Notes: generated by a model not told the origin, from the sequence alone. Positions 50,146 to 59,345 are shown, numbered from the stretch's first letter. The stretch is DNA of 64,000 bases from Paracrocinitomix sp039939375 (GCA_039939375.1 JBDVJO010000011.1:806001-870000), one strand, 5' to 3'. Numbers and translations are program-made.

Positions 50146-51201
50146 ATGAAATTATCAGCATTCAATTTTGAATTACCTAAAGAGTTAATCGCAGAACATC
50201 CAAACCCGAACAGAGATGAGGCTAGATTAATGGTTCTAGACCGTGAGAAAGGCACCATAGAGCACAAAATGTTCAAAGATGTGATTGATTACTTTGATGA
50301 AGGTGATTGCATGATCATGAATGATACTAAGGTTTTTCCTGCTCGTTTATACGGGAATAAGGAAAAGACTGGAGCGAGAATCGAAGTTTTCTTATTGAGA
50401 GAATTAAACAGAGAAAGTTTATTGTGGGATGTTTTGGTAGATCCAGCAAGAAAAATTAGAATTGGTAATAAGTTGTACTTTACTGAAGATGATTCTTTGG
50501 TAGCTGAGGTTATCGATAACACGACATCTCGTGGTAGAACAATCAGATTTTTATTTGAAGGTTCTTATGAAGAGTTTAAAGCAAAAATTACTGAACTAGG
50601 TGAGACTCCAATCCCTCCATATATCAAGGCGGCTAGAGATGTCGTTCCTGAAGATGAAGAAAGATACCAAACAATTTATGCTGAAAATGAAGGAGCTGTT
50701 GCTGCACCAACTGCAGGATTACACTTCTCAAAGCAATTGTTGAAACGTTTAGAAATTAAAGGAGTTGATTTTGCTAAATTGACGTTGCATATCGGTTTAG
50801 GGACATTCAGAAATGTTGAGGTTGAAGATTTAACCAAACATAAAATGGATTCAGAAGAGGCAGAAATTAGCCAAAAAGCTTCTGATCAGGTGAACGCAGC
50901 TAAAAGAGCTAAGAAAAGAGTTTGTTGTGTTGGAACTACTTCAATGAGAGCTGTAGAATCTTCAGTTTCTACTGATGGTTACTTAAAGCCGTTCAAGGGA
51001 TGGACGAATAAATTTATTTTCCCTCCGTACGAATTTTCTGTAGCAAATTGTATGATTACAAACTTCCATACACCACAATCAACTTTATTGATGATGATTT
51101 CAGCTTTCGCTGGACACGAGTTTATGGTAGAGGCATATCAAGAAGCAATCAAAGAAAAATATAACTTCTATTCTTACGGTGACGCTATGTTGATTCTTTA
51201 A
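50146..51201 (+). CDS. queA: S-adenosylmethionine:tRNA ribosyltransferase-isomerase
   Basis: A 351-residue enzyme that transfers the ribosyl part of SAM to preQ1 in tRNA, the next-to-last step of queuosine formation. Visible motifs: FELPKELIAEHPNPNRDEARLMVLDR at the N-terminus (shown here only as landmarks FELP and EARLMVLDR), IMNDTKVFPARLYGNK, GAVAAPTAGLHFS, LHIGLGTFRNVEVED and the C-terminal ANCMITNFHTPQSTLLMMIS. Length and order are normal. It is a single-gene unit with its own promoter and terminator. Confidence 0.96.
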   Translation: MKLSAFNFELPKELIAEHPNPNRDEARLMVLDREKGTIEHKMFKDVIDYFDEGDCMIMNDTKVFPARLYGNKEKTGARIEVFLLRELNRESLLWDVLVDPARKIRIGNKLYFTEDDSLVAEVIDNTTSRGRTIRFLFEGSYEEFKAKITELGETPIPPYIKAARDVVPEDEERYQTIYAENEGAVAAPTAGLHFSKQLLKRLEIKGVDFAKLTLHIGLGTFRNVEVEDLTKHKMDSEEAEISQKASDQVNAAKRAKKRVCCVGTTSMRAVESSVSTDGYLKPFKGWTNKFIFPPYEFSVANCMITNFHTPQSTLLMMISAFAGHEFMVEAYQEAIKEKYNFYSYGDAMLIL

Positions 51202-51231
51202 TTACGAGACACTCAGAAGAATAATAAAATT

Positions 51232-51259
51232 AAAGCCAGTCGTAAGATTGGCTTTTTTT
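51232..51259 (+). terminator. Terminator after queA
   Basis: Ten-bp stem AAAGCCAGTC (51232-51241) with GATTGGCTTT (51246-51255), one G-T pair, four-base loop, then T residues. Confidence 0.85.
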
Positions 51260-51334
51260 GTTGCCGTGGATTAAAATTGAGAATCAATGCTTCAATGAAT
51301 TTATTGGTAAATTAGCAGGTAAAAATCGAGAGAT

Positions 51335-51994
51335 ATCAAACGAAGTGTCATCATAGCAGCCGGTGGAGTAGGAAACAGAATGAATTCTGCGATTCCTAAA
51401 CAGTTTCTGATTTTAAAAGATCGGCCTATTATATTTCATGCTATTGATGCCTTCATAAAGGTTTACCCTGATATAGAAGTAGTTGTTTCATTAGCTGATG
51501 GCTTAATTGATCAGTGGCGAGACTTAAACTATGAGTTTGACCTTCCAACAAAAGTAATCTTAGCCAATGGAGGTGAGGAACGTTTTCATTCCATCCAAAA
51601 TGCTTTGGCAAAATGCGCAGGTGATTTAATTGCTGTGCATGATGCCGTAAGACCATTAGTTTCTGATGAAACAATCAAAGCTTGTTTTGAAACAGCAGAA
51701 GTTACCGGAGCAGCTATTCCAGTATTACTTATAAAGTCATCTTTACGCAGAATTACTTTTGATGAATCAGAAGCTGTAGATCGTTCGTTGTACCGTGAGG
51801 TGCAAACGCCTCAAGTGTTCAAAGCAAACATCATAAAAATGGGCTATGAACAGCCTTACCAAGCTACTTTTACAGATGATGCATCTGTGGTTGAAGCTTG
51901 CGGTCATGATGTGATTTTAGTGGATGGCAATGAAGAAAACATCAAAATAACGACTCCCTTTGATTTAAAAGTAGCAGAAGGTATTTTTACCTAG
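51335..51994 (+). CDS. ispD: 2-C-methyl-D-erythritol 4-phosphate cytidylyltransferase
   Basis: About 219 residues. IspD joins CTP and MEP in the non-mevalonate isoprenoid pathway. The N-terminal nucleotide loop SVIIAAGGVGNRMNSAIPKQ is complete, with the catalytic Arg and Lys. HDAVRPLV and TDDASVVEACG are further family motifs. The first ATG (51380) falls after the loop, inside GNRM, and would remove catalytic residues. The frame is open only from 51323 and holds no ATG, GTG or TTG before 51380. ATC at 51335 (IKRSVIIAAGG) gives the expected N-terminus, so a rare start codon or a sequence error must be assumed. The enzyme supplies precursors also needed by the pcrB product. Confidence 0.88.
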   Translation: MKRSVIIAAGGVGNRMNSAIPKQFLILKDRPIIFHAIDAFIKVYPDIEVVVSLADGLIDQWRDLNYEFDLPTKVILANGGEERFHSIQNALAKCAGDLIAVHDAVRPLVSDETIKACFETAEVTGAAIPVLLIKSSLRRITFDESEAVDRSLYREVQTPQVFKANIIKMGYEQPYQATFTDDASVVEACGHDVILVDGNEENIKITTPFDLKVAEGIFT

Positions 51995-51995
51995 G

Positions 51996-52364
51996 TTAAT
52001 CTTTGAATAGCCAATTTCTAGCTGCTTCAATACATTCAAAAACTTGAGTGTTTTGAGATGGGGTGTGCTTTGAAATAGAGACTTTCGCCATGATAGTTTG
52101 CCCTAAATTTTGGACGACCATGGCAATTTTTAGCCATTTCTCTTTTTCTTCAAAGGCAGCCGCTCTTGCTTCTTCGTCTAATAAGCTTCCTTCTGCAGTC
52201 AACAATAAAATTTTGGATTGTCGTTTTGGATCAATTTGAAGTGCTAAACTCCATCCACACATTACTTCTTCGGCTCTAAGAACGATATTCTTTCGAATAA
52301 AGGTTAATTGAATGACATGGTCATCTATGCGCTCAGCAATAGCATTAGGTGAGGTTAACTTCAT
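51996..52364 (-). CDS. Small STAS/SpoIIAA-like protein, hypothetical
   Basis: A 122-residue soluble protein. It begins MKLTSPNAIAERIDDHVIQL, has a strand-helix-strand middle (QSKILLLTAEGSLLDEEARA) and ends in ECIEAARNWLFKD, a pattern seen in small STAS-like proteins of Bacteroidota. I use ATG 52364; a frame to 52406 adds 14 residues that look unrelated. It ends one base from the convergent ispD stop with no terminator between them. The protein at 33945-34340 is broadly similar in layout. Confidence 0.6.
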   Translation of the reverse strand: MKLTSPNAIAERIDDHVIQLTFIRKNIVLRAEEVMCGWSLALQIDPKRQSKILLLTAEGSLLDEEARAAAFEEKEKWLKIAMVVQNLGQTIMAKVSISKHTPSQNTQVFECIEAARNWLFKD

Positions 52365-52600
52365 GAATGATTGGATTCTCTTGACAAGATTAAAATAAAT
52401 GAACAAGGGTTGTATAAGTGTTGAAATATTAAATACACTTCCTGGTTATTGTTGATTTTTTAACAAATTGAATTAACCAATCTCGATTGAGTTGATCTAA
52501 CTTTGAATAAGCCACTTCGTTTTGAACATTTCTAAAATAGGTAATGGTTTATTGCAGAGTATTTCTTTCCGTTTTTCCTTCAAGATTCCCATCATTTTTC

Positions 52601-52608
52601 TAACTTTG
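52601..52608 (+). promoter_or_regulatory. -7 promoter element of the isocitrate dehydrogenase gene (TAACTTTG)
   Basis: TAACTTTG ends 67 bases before the ATG at 52676. A second identical octamer lies at 52498-52505, perhaps an upstream promoter. The 311-base gap 52365-52675 shows nothing else beyond AT-rich sequence. Confidence 0.55.
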
Positions 52609-52675
52609 CTATCCTCTAAAAAAGAGCTTATTTATTGATTTACCCTTGGCTAAATCGCCATCCAAAAATAAAAAT

Positions 52676-54904
52676 ATGTCAGATCACAAAATCATCTACA
52701 CGAAAACAGACGAAGCGCCAGCTTTAGCTACTTTTTCGTTTTTACCCATTGTAAAAGCTTTTACTGAGCCTTCAGGAGTACAAGTTGAAACGAAAGATAT
52801 TTCGTTAGCAGCAAGAATTTTAGCATTGTTCCCAGATTTTTTAACAGATGATCAAAAAGTTCCTGACGCACTAGCTGAGTTAGGTGTTTTAGCAAAAACA
52901 CCAGAGGCGAACATTATTAAGTTACCAAATATTTCGGCTTCAATTCCTCAATTAAAAGAGGCGATTGCTGAATTACAATCAAAAGGATTTAAAATTCCTT
53001 CTTACCCTGAAGATCCAACAACAGCTGAGGAGCAAGATATTTACTCAAGATATCAAAAAGTAAAAGGATCTGCGGTGAACCCAGTGTTAAGAGAAGGAAA
53101 TTCTGACAGAAGAGCACCAAAAGCGGTAAAGGCTTACGCTAAAAATAATCCACACTCAATGGGTGAATGGAAATCAGATTCTAAAACCCATGTAGCGACA
53201 ATGGCTGATGGCGACTTTAGAAATTCAGAGCAGTCTAAAACTATGAACAAGGCGACTACCTTGAGTATTCAGTTTCATGGAAATGACGGTTCTTCTCGAA
53301 CCTTGAAAACCTTAGATGTTTTAGAAGGAGAAATCATTGATGCAACCAGAATGAGCAAAAAAGCTTTATTGGCATTCTTGCAAGAACAAGTTGCTGACGC
53401 AAAAGCAAAGGGAATTTTATTCTCAGTGCACATGAAAGCTACCATGATGAAAATTTCTGACCCAATCATTTTTGGACATGTGGTGAAGACTTATTTTGCT
53501 GATTTGTTTGAAAAGCATGCGGCTACATTTGAAGAATTAGGCGTTAATGTGAACAACGGGTTTGGAGATTTATTAAAGAAAATAGATACGCTACCAGCAG
53601 ATAAAAAAGCTGAAATTGAAGCGGATATTGATGCTGCCTATGATAATGGACCAGATATCGCAATGGTAAATTCTGATAAAGGAATTACGAACTTAAATGT
53701 TCCTTCTGATGTGATTATTGACGCTTCTATTCCAGCAATGATCAGAACTTCTGGTAGAATGTGGAACAAAAACGGTGAGCTACAAGACACTAAAGTGGTG
53801 ATTCCAGATTCTTCTTATGCTAAATTATACCAGGTAGTAATGGACTTCTGTAAGGAGCACGGAGCTTTTGATCCAACGACAATGGGAACAGTGCCTAACA
53901 TTGGTTTAATGGCACAGAAAGCTGAAGAATATGGTTCGCATGACAAGACCTTTGAAATGGAAGCTGCTGGTACAGTGAAAGTAAAAGATGGTATTGATGT
54001 GATTATGGAATTCAAAGTTGAAGAAGGAGATATTTGGAGAATGTGTCAAGCAAAAGATGCACCGATTCAAGACTGGGTAAAATTGGCAGTTTCAAGAGCA
54101 AAAGCCACAGGTTGGCCAACAATTTTCTGGTTAGATGAAGACCGAGCGCATGATGCAGAAATAATTAAAAAGATTAATAAATACTTACCTACTCACGATA
54201 CTACTGGATTAGATATCCGAATCATGTCGCAAGTTGATGCTTGTAGATTTACCTTAGAGCGTATCAAAAATGGTGAAAACACCAATGGCGTAACAGGTAA
54301 CGTAATGAGAGATTACTTAACAGATTTATTCCCGATTTTAGAATTAGGTACATCTGCGAAAATGTTGTCTATAGTTCCATTAATGAACGGTGGAGGATTA
54401 TTTGAAACAGGTGCTGGTGGATCTGCTCCTAAACATGTTGATCAATTTACTTCTGAAGGTCACTTAAGATGGGATTCTTTAGGAGAATTCTTAGCATTGG
54501 CAGTTTCTCTTGATCATTTTGGTGAAAAAACAAATAACAAAAGAGCTCAGATTTTAGGAGAGATGCTTGATGATGCTACTGAGAAGTTCTTGTTGAATGA
54601 TAAATCACCTTCAAGAAAAGTAAACGAACTGGATAACAGAGGTTCTCACTTCTATTTAGCCATGTATTGGGCAGAAGCATTAGCGAATCAAACTACGGAT
54701 GCTGAATTAGCAGCTCAATTCAAGCCTATCGCTTCAGCCTTAGCTGAAAATGAAGCTAAAATTGTTGAAGAATTAAATAGCGCGCAAGGTTCGCCGGTAA
54801 ACATTGGTGGATACTATGAGCCTTCAGAAGACGTCCTTTCTAAAGAAATGAGACCTTCTGCAACATTCAATGAGATATTAGCAACTATTTCTCAAATGGC
54901 TTAG
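52676..54904 (+). CDS. icd: NADP-dependent isocitrate dehydrogenase, monomeric type
   Basis: A 742-residue enzyme that converts isocitrate to 2-oxoglutarate in the TCA cycle, making NADPH. The size and the motifs KIIYTKTDEAPALATFSFLP, VNPVLREGNSDRRAP, NPHSMGEWKSDSKTHVATM and GGGLFETGAGGSAPKH mark the monomeric IDH family, unrelated in length to the 400-residue dimeric form. I start at ATG 52676; an upstream TTG at 52646 would add ten residues (AKSPSKNKN) not typical of the family. It is a single-gene unit. Confidence 0.96.
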   Translation: MSDHKIIYTKTDEAPALATFSFLPIVKAFTEPSGVQVETKDISLAARILALFPDFLTDDQKVPDALAELGVLAKTPEANIIKLPNISASIPQLKEAIAELQSKGFKIPSYPEDPTTAEEQDIYSRYQKVKGSAVNPVLREGNSDRRAPKAVKAYAKNNPHSMGEWKSDSKTHVATMADGDFRNSEQSKTMNKATTLSIQFHGNDGSSRTLKTLDVLEGEIIDATRMSKKALLAFLQEQVADAKAKGILFSVHMKATMMKISDPIIFGHVVKTYFADLFEKHAATFEELGVNVNNGFGDLLKKIDTLPADKKAEIEADIDAAYDNGPDIAMVNSDKGITNLNVPSDVIIDASIPAMIRTSGRMWNKNGELQDTKVVIPDSSYAKLYQVVMDFCKEHGAFDPTTMGTVPNIGLMAQKAEEYGSHDKTFEMEAAGTVKVKDGIDVIMEFKVEEGDIWRMCQAKDAPIQDWVKLAVSRAKATGWPTIFWLDEDRAHDAEIIKKINKYLPTHDTTGLDIRIMSQVDACRFTLERIKNGENTNGVTGNVMRDYLTDLFPILELGTSAKMLSIVPLMNGGGLFETGAGGSAPKHVDQFTSEGHLRWDSLGEFLALAVSLDHFGEKTNNKRAQILGEMLDDATEKFLLNDKSPSRKVNELDNRGSHFYLAMYWAEALANQTTDAELAAQFKPIASALAENEAKIVEELNSAQGSPVNIGGYYEPSEDVLSKEMRPSATFNEILATISQMA

Positions 54905-54927
54905 TTGAGAAACAATAATATATTTTA

Positions 54928-54959
54928 AAAAAGAGCCCTGAATTTCAGGGCTCTTTTTT
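54928..54959 (+). terminator. Terminator after icd
   Basis: A long stem with the core GAGCCCTGA/TCAGGGCTC, extended by A-T pairs (54928-54942 with 54944-54958), and a T tract. One of the strongest terminators in the window. Confidence 0.92.
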
Positions 54960-54996
54960 GTTGATCGTAATGCTTCATAGTTTTCTTCTTCAAATT

Positions 54997-55167
54997 GGAC
55001 TCCGAGCGGTTTGTGCTGACCGCGTGTCGCCTTAGCTTTAGCGGTGGCACAGCGGAGTCGAAGTAAGTCGAGGAGCCCATCTAAAGTAAGTCGAGATACT
55101 TACTAGTGTCCCACTTTTTTAATATTATATTTAAGGACTCCGAGCGCAGTCGAGGAGCCCATCTAAA
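54997..55167. repeat. REP-like repeat block, related to 2505-2640
   Basis: GGACTCCGAGCG occurs at 54997-55008 and 55135-55146; a 19-bp unit starting GTCGAGGAGCCCATC occurs at 55067-55085 and 55149-55167. The CGAAGTAAGTCGA and TTGTGCTGAC pieces match the minus strand of the block at 2505-2640. The region is richer in G+C than its surroundings and holds no gene. It fills most of the gap between icd and the next gene. Confidence 0.7.
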
Positions 55168-55249
55168 CTAAACCAAGAAGCCCCTAACTCTCAAAAAACC
55201 AAAAAGAGATTAGGCATGTTTTTTGCTGCTTTCTAAGAAATCCCAAATT

Positions 55250-55939
55250 ATGAAAGTCTCTTTAGTGGCGGTGTTGTGTTTTCTTGCATCTACTGCATTC
55301 AATCAAAATCAAACTGATTTTCCAAAACTAAACTTAGAGCTAGGTGCTGGTTGTGAATATGCCAACTTAAAGGCTTTTAATGAAGATTATATAGCGCCTG
55401 TTGGTTATGGGAAGTTTCTAAATGAATTGCATTCAGGGTGGTCGGCAAATTTGCGAACACCATTAAAGTTAACTCCTGCGGTAGATTTAGCAATGATGAT
55501 GAATTTTAGGCAATTCAGAATGAAAGACCAAAAGCCTTTTGACTATTCAGCAAATCAACCTTACGACAACCAAACGAATCAAATGAAATTGATAGCCTTT
55601 GAAGGTGGTTTGCAAACAACTGTTTACATTGACCAATTCTGGAGAACACAGCAAGATACTCGTTTTAATGTGGGTGTTTTTGGGTCAGCTTCTTACGCAT
55701 ATTCTAAGTATAAATCATACATTTTTAGGCAAGGCGAGGGCTATTGGCTCAGTCTTGAAGGTGAGCATATTCACCATTTTAACACTTCTTTTGGAATGGC
55801 ATTGAGATATCAGTTTAAAGACTCGTTTTTCAATTCATTGGTATTAAATACAGGGTTTAATTGCGCTACGGCCAAGGAAAAATATAATGTGGATTTGAAT
55901 GGTTATTTTTTACGCCTTTTAATTGGTTTAGGAAGATGA
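55250..55939 (+). CDS. Secreted or outer-membrane protein, unknown function
   Basis: A 229-residue protein with a signal peptide (about 1-18, ending ASTAF). I use ATG 55250; an upstream frame to 55223 lacks the signal. The mature part has alternating aromatic and polar strands (LNLELGAGCEYANL, DLAMMMNFRQFRMKD, FGMALRYQFKDSFFN, LRLLIGLGR at the end), which suggests a small beta-barrel. I do not recognise the family. It overlaps the next gene by four bases (ATGA) and the pair lies between REP-like repeats. Confidence 0.6.
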   Translation: MKVSLVAVLCFLASTAFNQNQTDFPKLNLELGAGCEYANLKAFNEDYIAPVGYGKFLNELHSGWSANLRTPLKLTPAVDLAMMMNFRQFRMKDQKPFDYSANQPYDNQTNQMKLIAFEGGLQTTVYIDQFWRTQQDTRFNVGVFGSASYAYSKYKSYIFRQGEGYWLSLEGEHIHHFNTSFGMALRYQFKDSFFNSLVLNTGFNCATAKEKYNVDLNGYFLRLLIGLGR

Positions 55940-57075
55940 GAACGTTGTGTTTAATTGCTTTCCTAATTTGTGTTGGTAGGGTCACTTTCGGCCAATCCAT
56001 CACCACCAAAGATTTTAAATATTACTGTCAGGTGGCCAATAAGTATGAAATCAATCCTCCTGACTTAGAGTACGGTTATCCCTGGTGGTTTGATGCGGAT
56101 TCCTTGCCTGTTTCAGGAATTATCTTTTTAAAAGAAGATTTAGCTGCGCCACTTGAAAAGCTAAGCGATACTTCTTGGGTAGCACGACCAACTATGGAGA
56201 ATGCGAAGGAGATTGCTGCTTTTTCTGTTAATATCGGACTTATGCCCAAGTACCTTATTGTGCCGGATAGTGGGTTGACTTATTATCAGGTGAGAGACTT
56301 TTTGGAAGTTTTGTTGTCAGGAAATTCCAGTTCAAAAATCAATTTCTTTTCATCTTCATATAAATACAGTTTATTCAGTTTCTTACGACCGAAGTATGAA
56401 TTTATGTTTTGTGGGGATGGTATTTGGGGCAACATGAAGTCTATTATTGTGAATCCTGATTTCGATTTTATGATTGACCATCAGCTTTCTAGTTTCGATA
56501 GTATTATAAATTTTGTGTACAACAATTATACAGCCAACTTTGAAAGTCATGTCGATCAAAACACATGGTCTTATCATTCGATATATGATAAAAATATTCT
56601 ACTTAATATGGAGAAAGTAAAAAGTGCTTTACTTTCTGATCCAAAGGATACTGTTTTGCAAATTGAATTACATAAACTTCTTGAGTACAAGAAATGGGTT
56701 TCGAAATATGATATTATCATAAAATTAAACGCATATGCTTTATTCAATTTAGGGGTACGGGGAAACGAACTTTCTATTGCTCAGATTTATTCAATTTACG
56801 ATAAGATAAACAAGGGATTACTAAATGCAAGATTATCAGTTTGTGAGAATTATATAGGACTATTCGCTATGAGACAATTCGACAGAATAAATTACATTCA
56901 TACTCAAATGCCAGATTTAATAAGTGATTATAAAGGTTATGCTGAACCTAAACCAATTAACCCACCAAAAGCTAGTGCTACAGAAAAAACACCTTTACCC
57001 GAAGATTCAGAAATTTACAAAGCCCTAATGCTAGAATCTAATGACGAACCAATAAATGTTGACACTTTAAATTAA
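55936..57075 (+). CDS. Secreted protein, unknown function
   Basis: A 379-residue protein with a signal peptide (about 1-19, ending TFGQ). It is rich in Tyr, Phe and Asp, with no repeats, enzymatic motif or lipobox that I can identify. The C-terminal 50 residues are Pro-, Glu- and Ser-rich and probably disordered. No T9SS sorting domain is present, so it is likely periplasmic. It overlaps the preceding gene by four bases and the two probably act together. Confidence 0.6.
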   Translation: MRTLCLIAFLICVGRVTFGQSITTKDFKYYCQVANKYEINPPDLEYGYPWWFDADSLPVSGIIFLKEDLAAPLEKLSDTSWVARPTMENAKEIAAFSVNIGLMPKYLIVPDSGLTYYQVRDFLEVLLSGNSSSKINFFSSSYKYSLFSFLRPKYEFMFCGDGIWGNMKSIIVNPDFDFMIDHQLSSFDSIINFVYNNYTANFESHVDQNTWSYHSIYDKNILLNMEKVKSALLSDPKDTVLQIELHKLLEYKKWVSKYDIIIKLNAYALFNLGVRGNELSIAQIYSIYDKINKGLLNARLSVCENYIGLFAMRQFDRINYIHTQMPDLISDYKGYAEPKPINPPKASATEKTPLPEDSEIYKALMLESNDEPINVDTLN

Positions 57076-57092
57076 ACAATCAACAACCTTTA

Positions 57093-57111
57093 CCCTGAGC
57101 TTGCCGAAGGG
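57093..57111. repeat. REP-like palindrome CCCTGAGCTTGCCGAAGGG
   Basis: A 19-base imperfect palindrome matching a motif seen between genes in many bacteria (complement CCCTTCGGCAAGCTCAGGG). It lies between convergent genes and may also act as a terminator-like stem. It shares the CTTCGxCxxxCTCAG theme of the larger blocks at 2505 and 54997. Confidence 0.7.
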
Positions 57112-57125
57112 AACAATCAAACAAA

Positions 57126-58319
57126 CTAATCCAACACCCAAGCCAACCCTTCTGTGAACTCTTTAGCTCTTGAATACTTTGCAGGAATCACTTTCTCAAA
57201 ATCACGATTCAAATAACCGTGCTGCTTTGAATTGTTTCTATATTTCATCAGTGGTTCACCCTCTGCTGGATATATATAGCTGACATCTTCTAATTGTAAA
57301 GGCTCTAATTCTGGAGTGAAAAAATCTTTTGGTGTATCAAACAATGACTTTGGTTCGTCTGTTTTGTAGACGCCTAAATAGAATCCGTCTTTAATCGGTT
57401 CGTGATAAACATTTTCATATTTAAAATCTAAAAGAACTGCTCCAGTTGAATCGATCAGCCCTGCCAAACCACCTTTTACGGCTTCGGCAATTCCTTTTTG
57501 ATTAAATACGCTCAAGTCGTCATAAATTGGCTTAATCACCCATTCATCTTTATAGTCTAATAATCCCCAGCCGGTTCTATTGCTTTTAGTAAACACTCTT
57601 ATTTTATTTAAGGTGGTAATTTGAATATTTCCTTTTGTAGTTTTAAATACAACATTTCCTTTTCTATCAATAAGCACAGTTTTTCCGCCCACACTCGCTC
57701 TGCAAACTTGATCTTTTCCAAAAGAGCTAATTCCAGCTTGAACATACTGCATAGGAATCACCATTTCACCATTCATATTCATAAAGCCATACTTTTCGGT
57801 GTCATACATAGCAATACATGCTAATCCTTCTTCAAAAGAAGTAGCACCAGTATATTTACATGGAATCACTTCTTTTCCGTCTTGATTAACGAAACCCATT
57901 CGGCCGTTAGCATAAACAGCCATTAATCCTTCGTTTTGTTCAAAAAGGTAGCCTACTTTTTCATAATTATTAACCGGAATTTCATTCCCTTTTTTATCAA
58001 TGAGGGTCCAGTAATCAGCGCCTTTCTTCTTCACCCAAGCACGTCCGTTAACAAACCCTTTTCCTTTAATTTTGTCGTATCTACATGGAATAACAAGCTT
58101 TCCTTCTTTGTTCACAAATCCATAAGCAGATACCCAAGCGTTATTCACGACTTCAGAGATTCTGACTCCAGCAAGTCCGTCAGAAAACTTGTCTACATAT
58201 TTAGCTTTGAGGCTGAAAGCAAGAGATCCATCTTCTTTGATACATTTCCAATCTTTATCTGCCGAAAATGACAGAATCGCAAAGAAAAGGGCAATAAGTG
58301 TTAGGGTAGTTTTTTTCAT
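57126..58319 (-). CDS. WG-repeat protein, secreted
   Basis: A 397-residue protein with a signal peptide (about 1-19, ending SFSA). I use ATG 58319, since the longer frame to 58340 adds residues before the signal. At least seven WG (KWG) repeats follow, such as YGFVNKEGKLVIPCRYDKI, MGFVNQDGKEVIPCKYTGA, YGFMNMNGEMVIPMQYVQA and WGLLDYKDEWVIKPIYDD, each giving a short beta-hairpin. The chain ends HGYLNRDFEKVIPAKYSRA. Their role is unknown. It starts two bases from the stop of the DUF922 gene, so the two form one unit. Confidence 0.87.
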   Translation of the reverse strand: MKKTTLTLIALFFAILSFSADKDWKCIKEDGSLAFSLKAKYVDKFSDGLAGVRISEVVNNAWVSAYGFVNKEGKLVIPCRYDKIKGKGFVNGRAWVKKKGADYWTLIDKKGNEIPVNNYEKVGYLFEQNEGLMAVYANGRMGFVNQDGKEVIPCKYTGATSFEEGLACIAMYDTEKYGFMNMNGEMVIPMQYVQAGISSFGKDQVCRASVGGKTVLIDRKGNVVFKTTKGNIQITTLNKIRVFTKSNRTGWGLLDYKDEWVIKPIYDDLSVFNQKGIAEAVKGGLAGLIDSTGAVLLDFKYENVYHEPIKDGFYLGVYKTDEPKSLFDTPKDFFTPELEPLQLEDVSYIYPAEGEPLMKYRNNSKQHGYLNRDFEKVIPAKYSRAKEFTEGLAWVLD

Positions 58320-58320
58320 A

Positions 58321-58872
58321 TTATGAGGTAACGTAAGCAATTGAAACTTTGAAAGTGGCTTTTTTATAGCTTGATGTTTTATTCAATAATTTTTGAATTT
58401 TTTTATTCCATTTAGCCTGTTTTTTTCTGTTGATAGAATGATTGGTTTCTTCATCATACCTAATTTGCATTTCGTTGGCTTTCTGAGAAGCTTCATCAAA
58501 CATACGTTGAATATCTGGCGCAATGGTCGCAAATGACTTGTACTTGTACGATTTTAAATTTTTACGCAGCAACCTTGCATGATATTCTGTTATGTCAAAA
58601 TGGATTTGTTCATGTTTTAAGATGTAAGCATCAACCCCTTCTTTTTTCCAAGATTTATCAGGGTTAAATTGACTTTTGATAGTGAAATTTAAAATGATAT
58701 TCTGTCCTTCAAAATCAAGGCTAATCGTAGAATGTGTTAATGCGTCAAATTTGCTATTGCTTGGAACCGGACCATAAAAGTCAGACCATTTCAACTTCCC
58801 ATCAGACCAATCAATCTGACCAAAACTAATCAAGCTTGTTCCTAAAAGCAATATGAATATCAATCCTCTCAT
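58321..58872 (-). CDS. DUF922 secreted Zn-protease-like protein
   Basis: A 183-residue protein with a signal peptide (about 1-19, ending SFGQ). The core contains the zinc-binding HEQIHFDI (His at 88 and 92, then Asp) typical of DUF922, a predicted secreted metalloprotease family, and an upstream LTHSTISLDFEG strand block. The C-terminal third is basic and helical (NRKKQAKWNKKIQKLLNK). Activity is predicted, not shown. It lies just upstream of the WG-repeat gene. Confidence 0.82.
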   Translation of the reverse strand: MRGLIFILLLGTSLISFGQIDWSDGKLKWSDFYGPVPSNSKFDALTHSTISLDFEGQNIILNFTIKSQFNPDKSWKKEGVDAYILKHEQIHFDITEYHARLLRKNLKSYKYKSFATIAPDIQRMFDEASQKANEMQIRYDEETNHSINRKKQAKWNKKIQKLLNKTSSYKKATFKVSIAYVTS

Positions 58873-58924
58873 CTTTAATGAATATAATGAGAAAGAATGA
58901 ATTAGTGACTTGATTTATATAGAA

Positions 58925-59290
58925 TTAATGATTTTGCATGTGAGCGGCTAGAGTAGGGAAGCAGTTGTAAAGCACTTGCTTGTTTTCGTCATCCCAATCC
59001 AAAGTCCAAATGGCTTCCTTCATCAAATTAAGCCATTCGTCCTTGGCTTTTTCGTCAATTTTATGAGGTAAATGGCGCATTCTCATTTTAGGATTACCGT
59101 ATTTTTCGAAATAACGTTGAGGTCCACCTAAATACTGCGTCAAGAAACAATATTGCTTGTCTTTCACTAACTCCGGATCTGAGTTTTTAAATAAGTCTCC
59201 TATAACAGGATTAACAAAAACGCGGTCGTAAAAAGCTTCAACCAATTGTGCTAATCGTTCATCTCCTAATTTCTCGTAAATTGTTTTCAT
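58925..59290 (-). CDS. Truncated haemoglobin, group 2 (GlbO-like)
   Basis: A 121-residue globin. The Phe-Tyr pair in LVEAFYDRVF (distal side), FLTQYLGGPQRYFEKYGNP, and the proximal His region MRMRHLPHKI (the heme-binding His lies here) are typical of group 2 truncated haemoglobins, as is the later Trp in AIWTLDW. These bind O2, NO or peroxide and help protect respiration. It is a single gene, divergent from the OmpA-like gene with a short gap. Confidence 0.93.
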   Translation of the reverse strand: MKTIYEKLGDERLAQLVEAFYDRVFVNPVIGDLFKNSDPELVKDKQYCFLTQYLGGPQRYFEKYGNPKMRMRHLPHKIDEKAKDEWLNLMKEAIWTLDWDDENKQVLYNCFPTLAAHMQNH

Positions 59291-59345
59291 TGTGTTGATA
59301 AATGCTGGTTTGGCATGGTATATGAACCCTACTCCAAAAATACCG

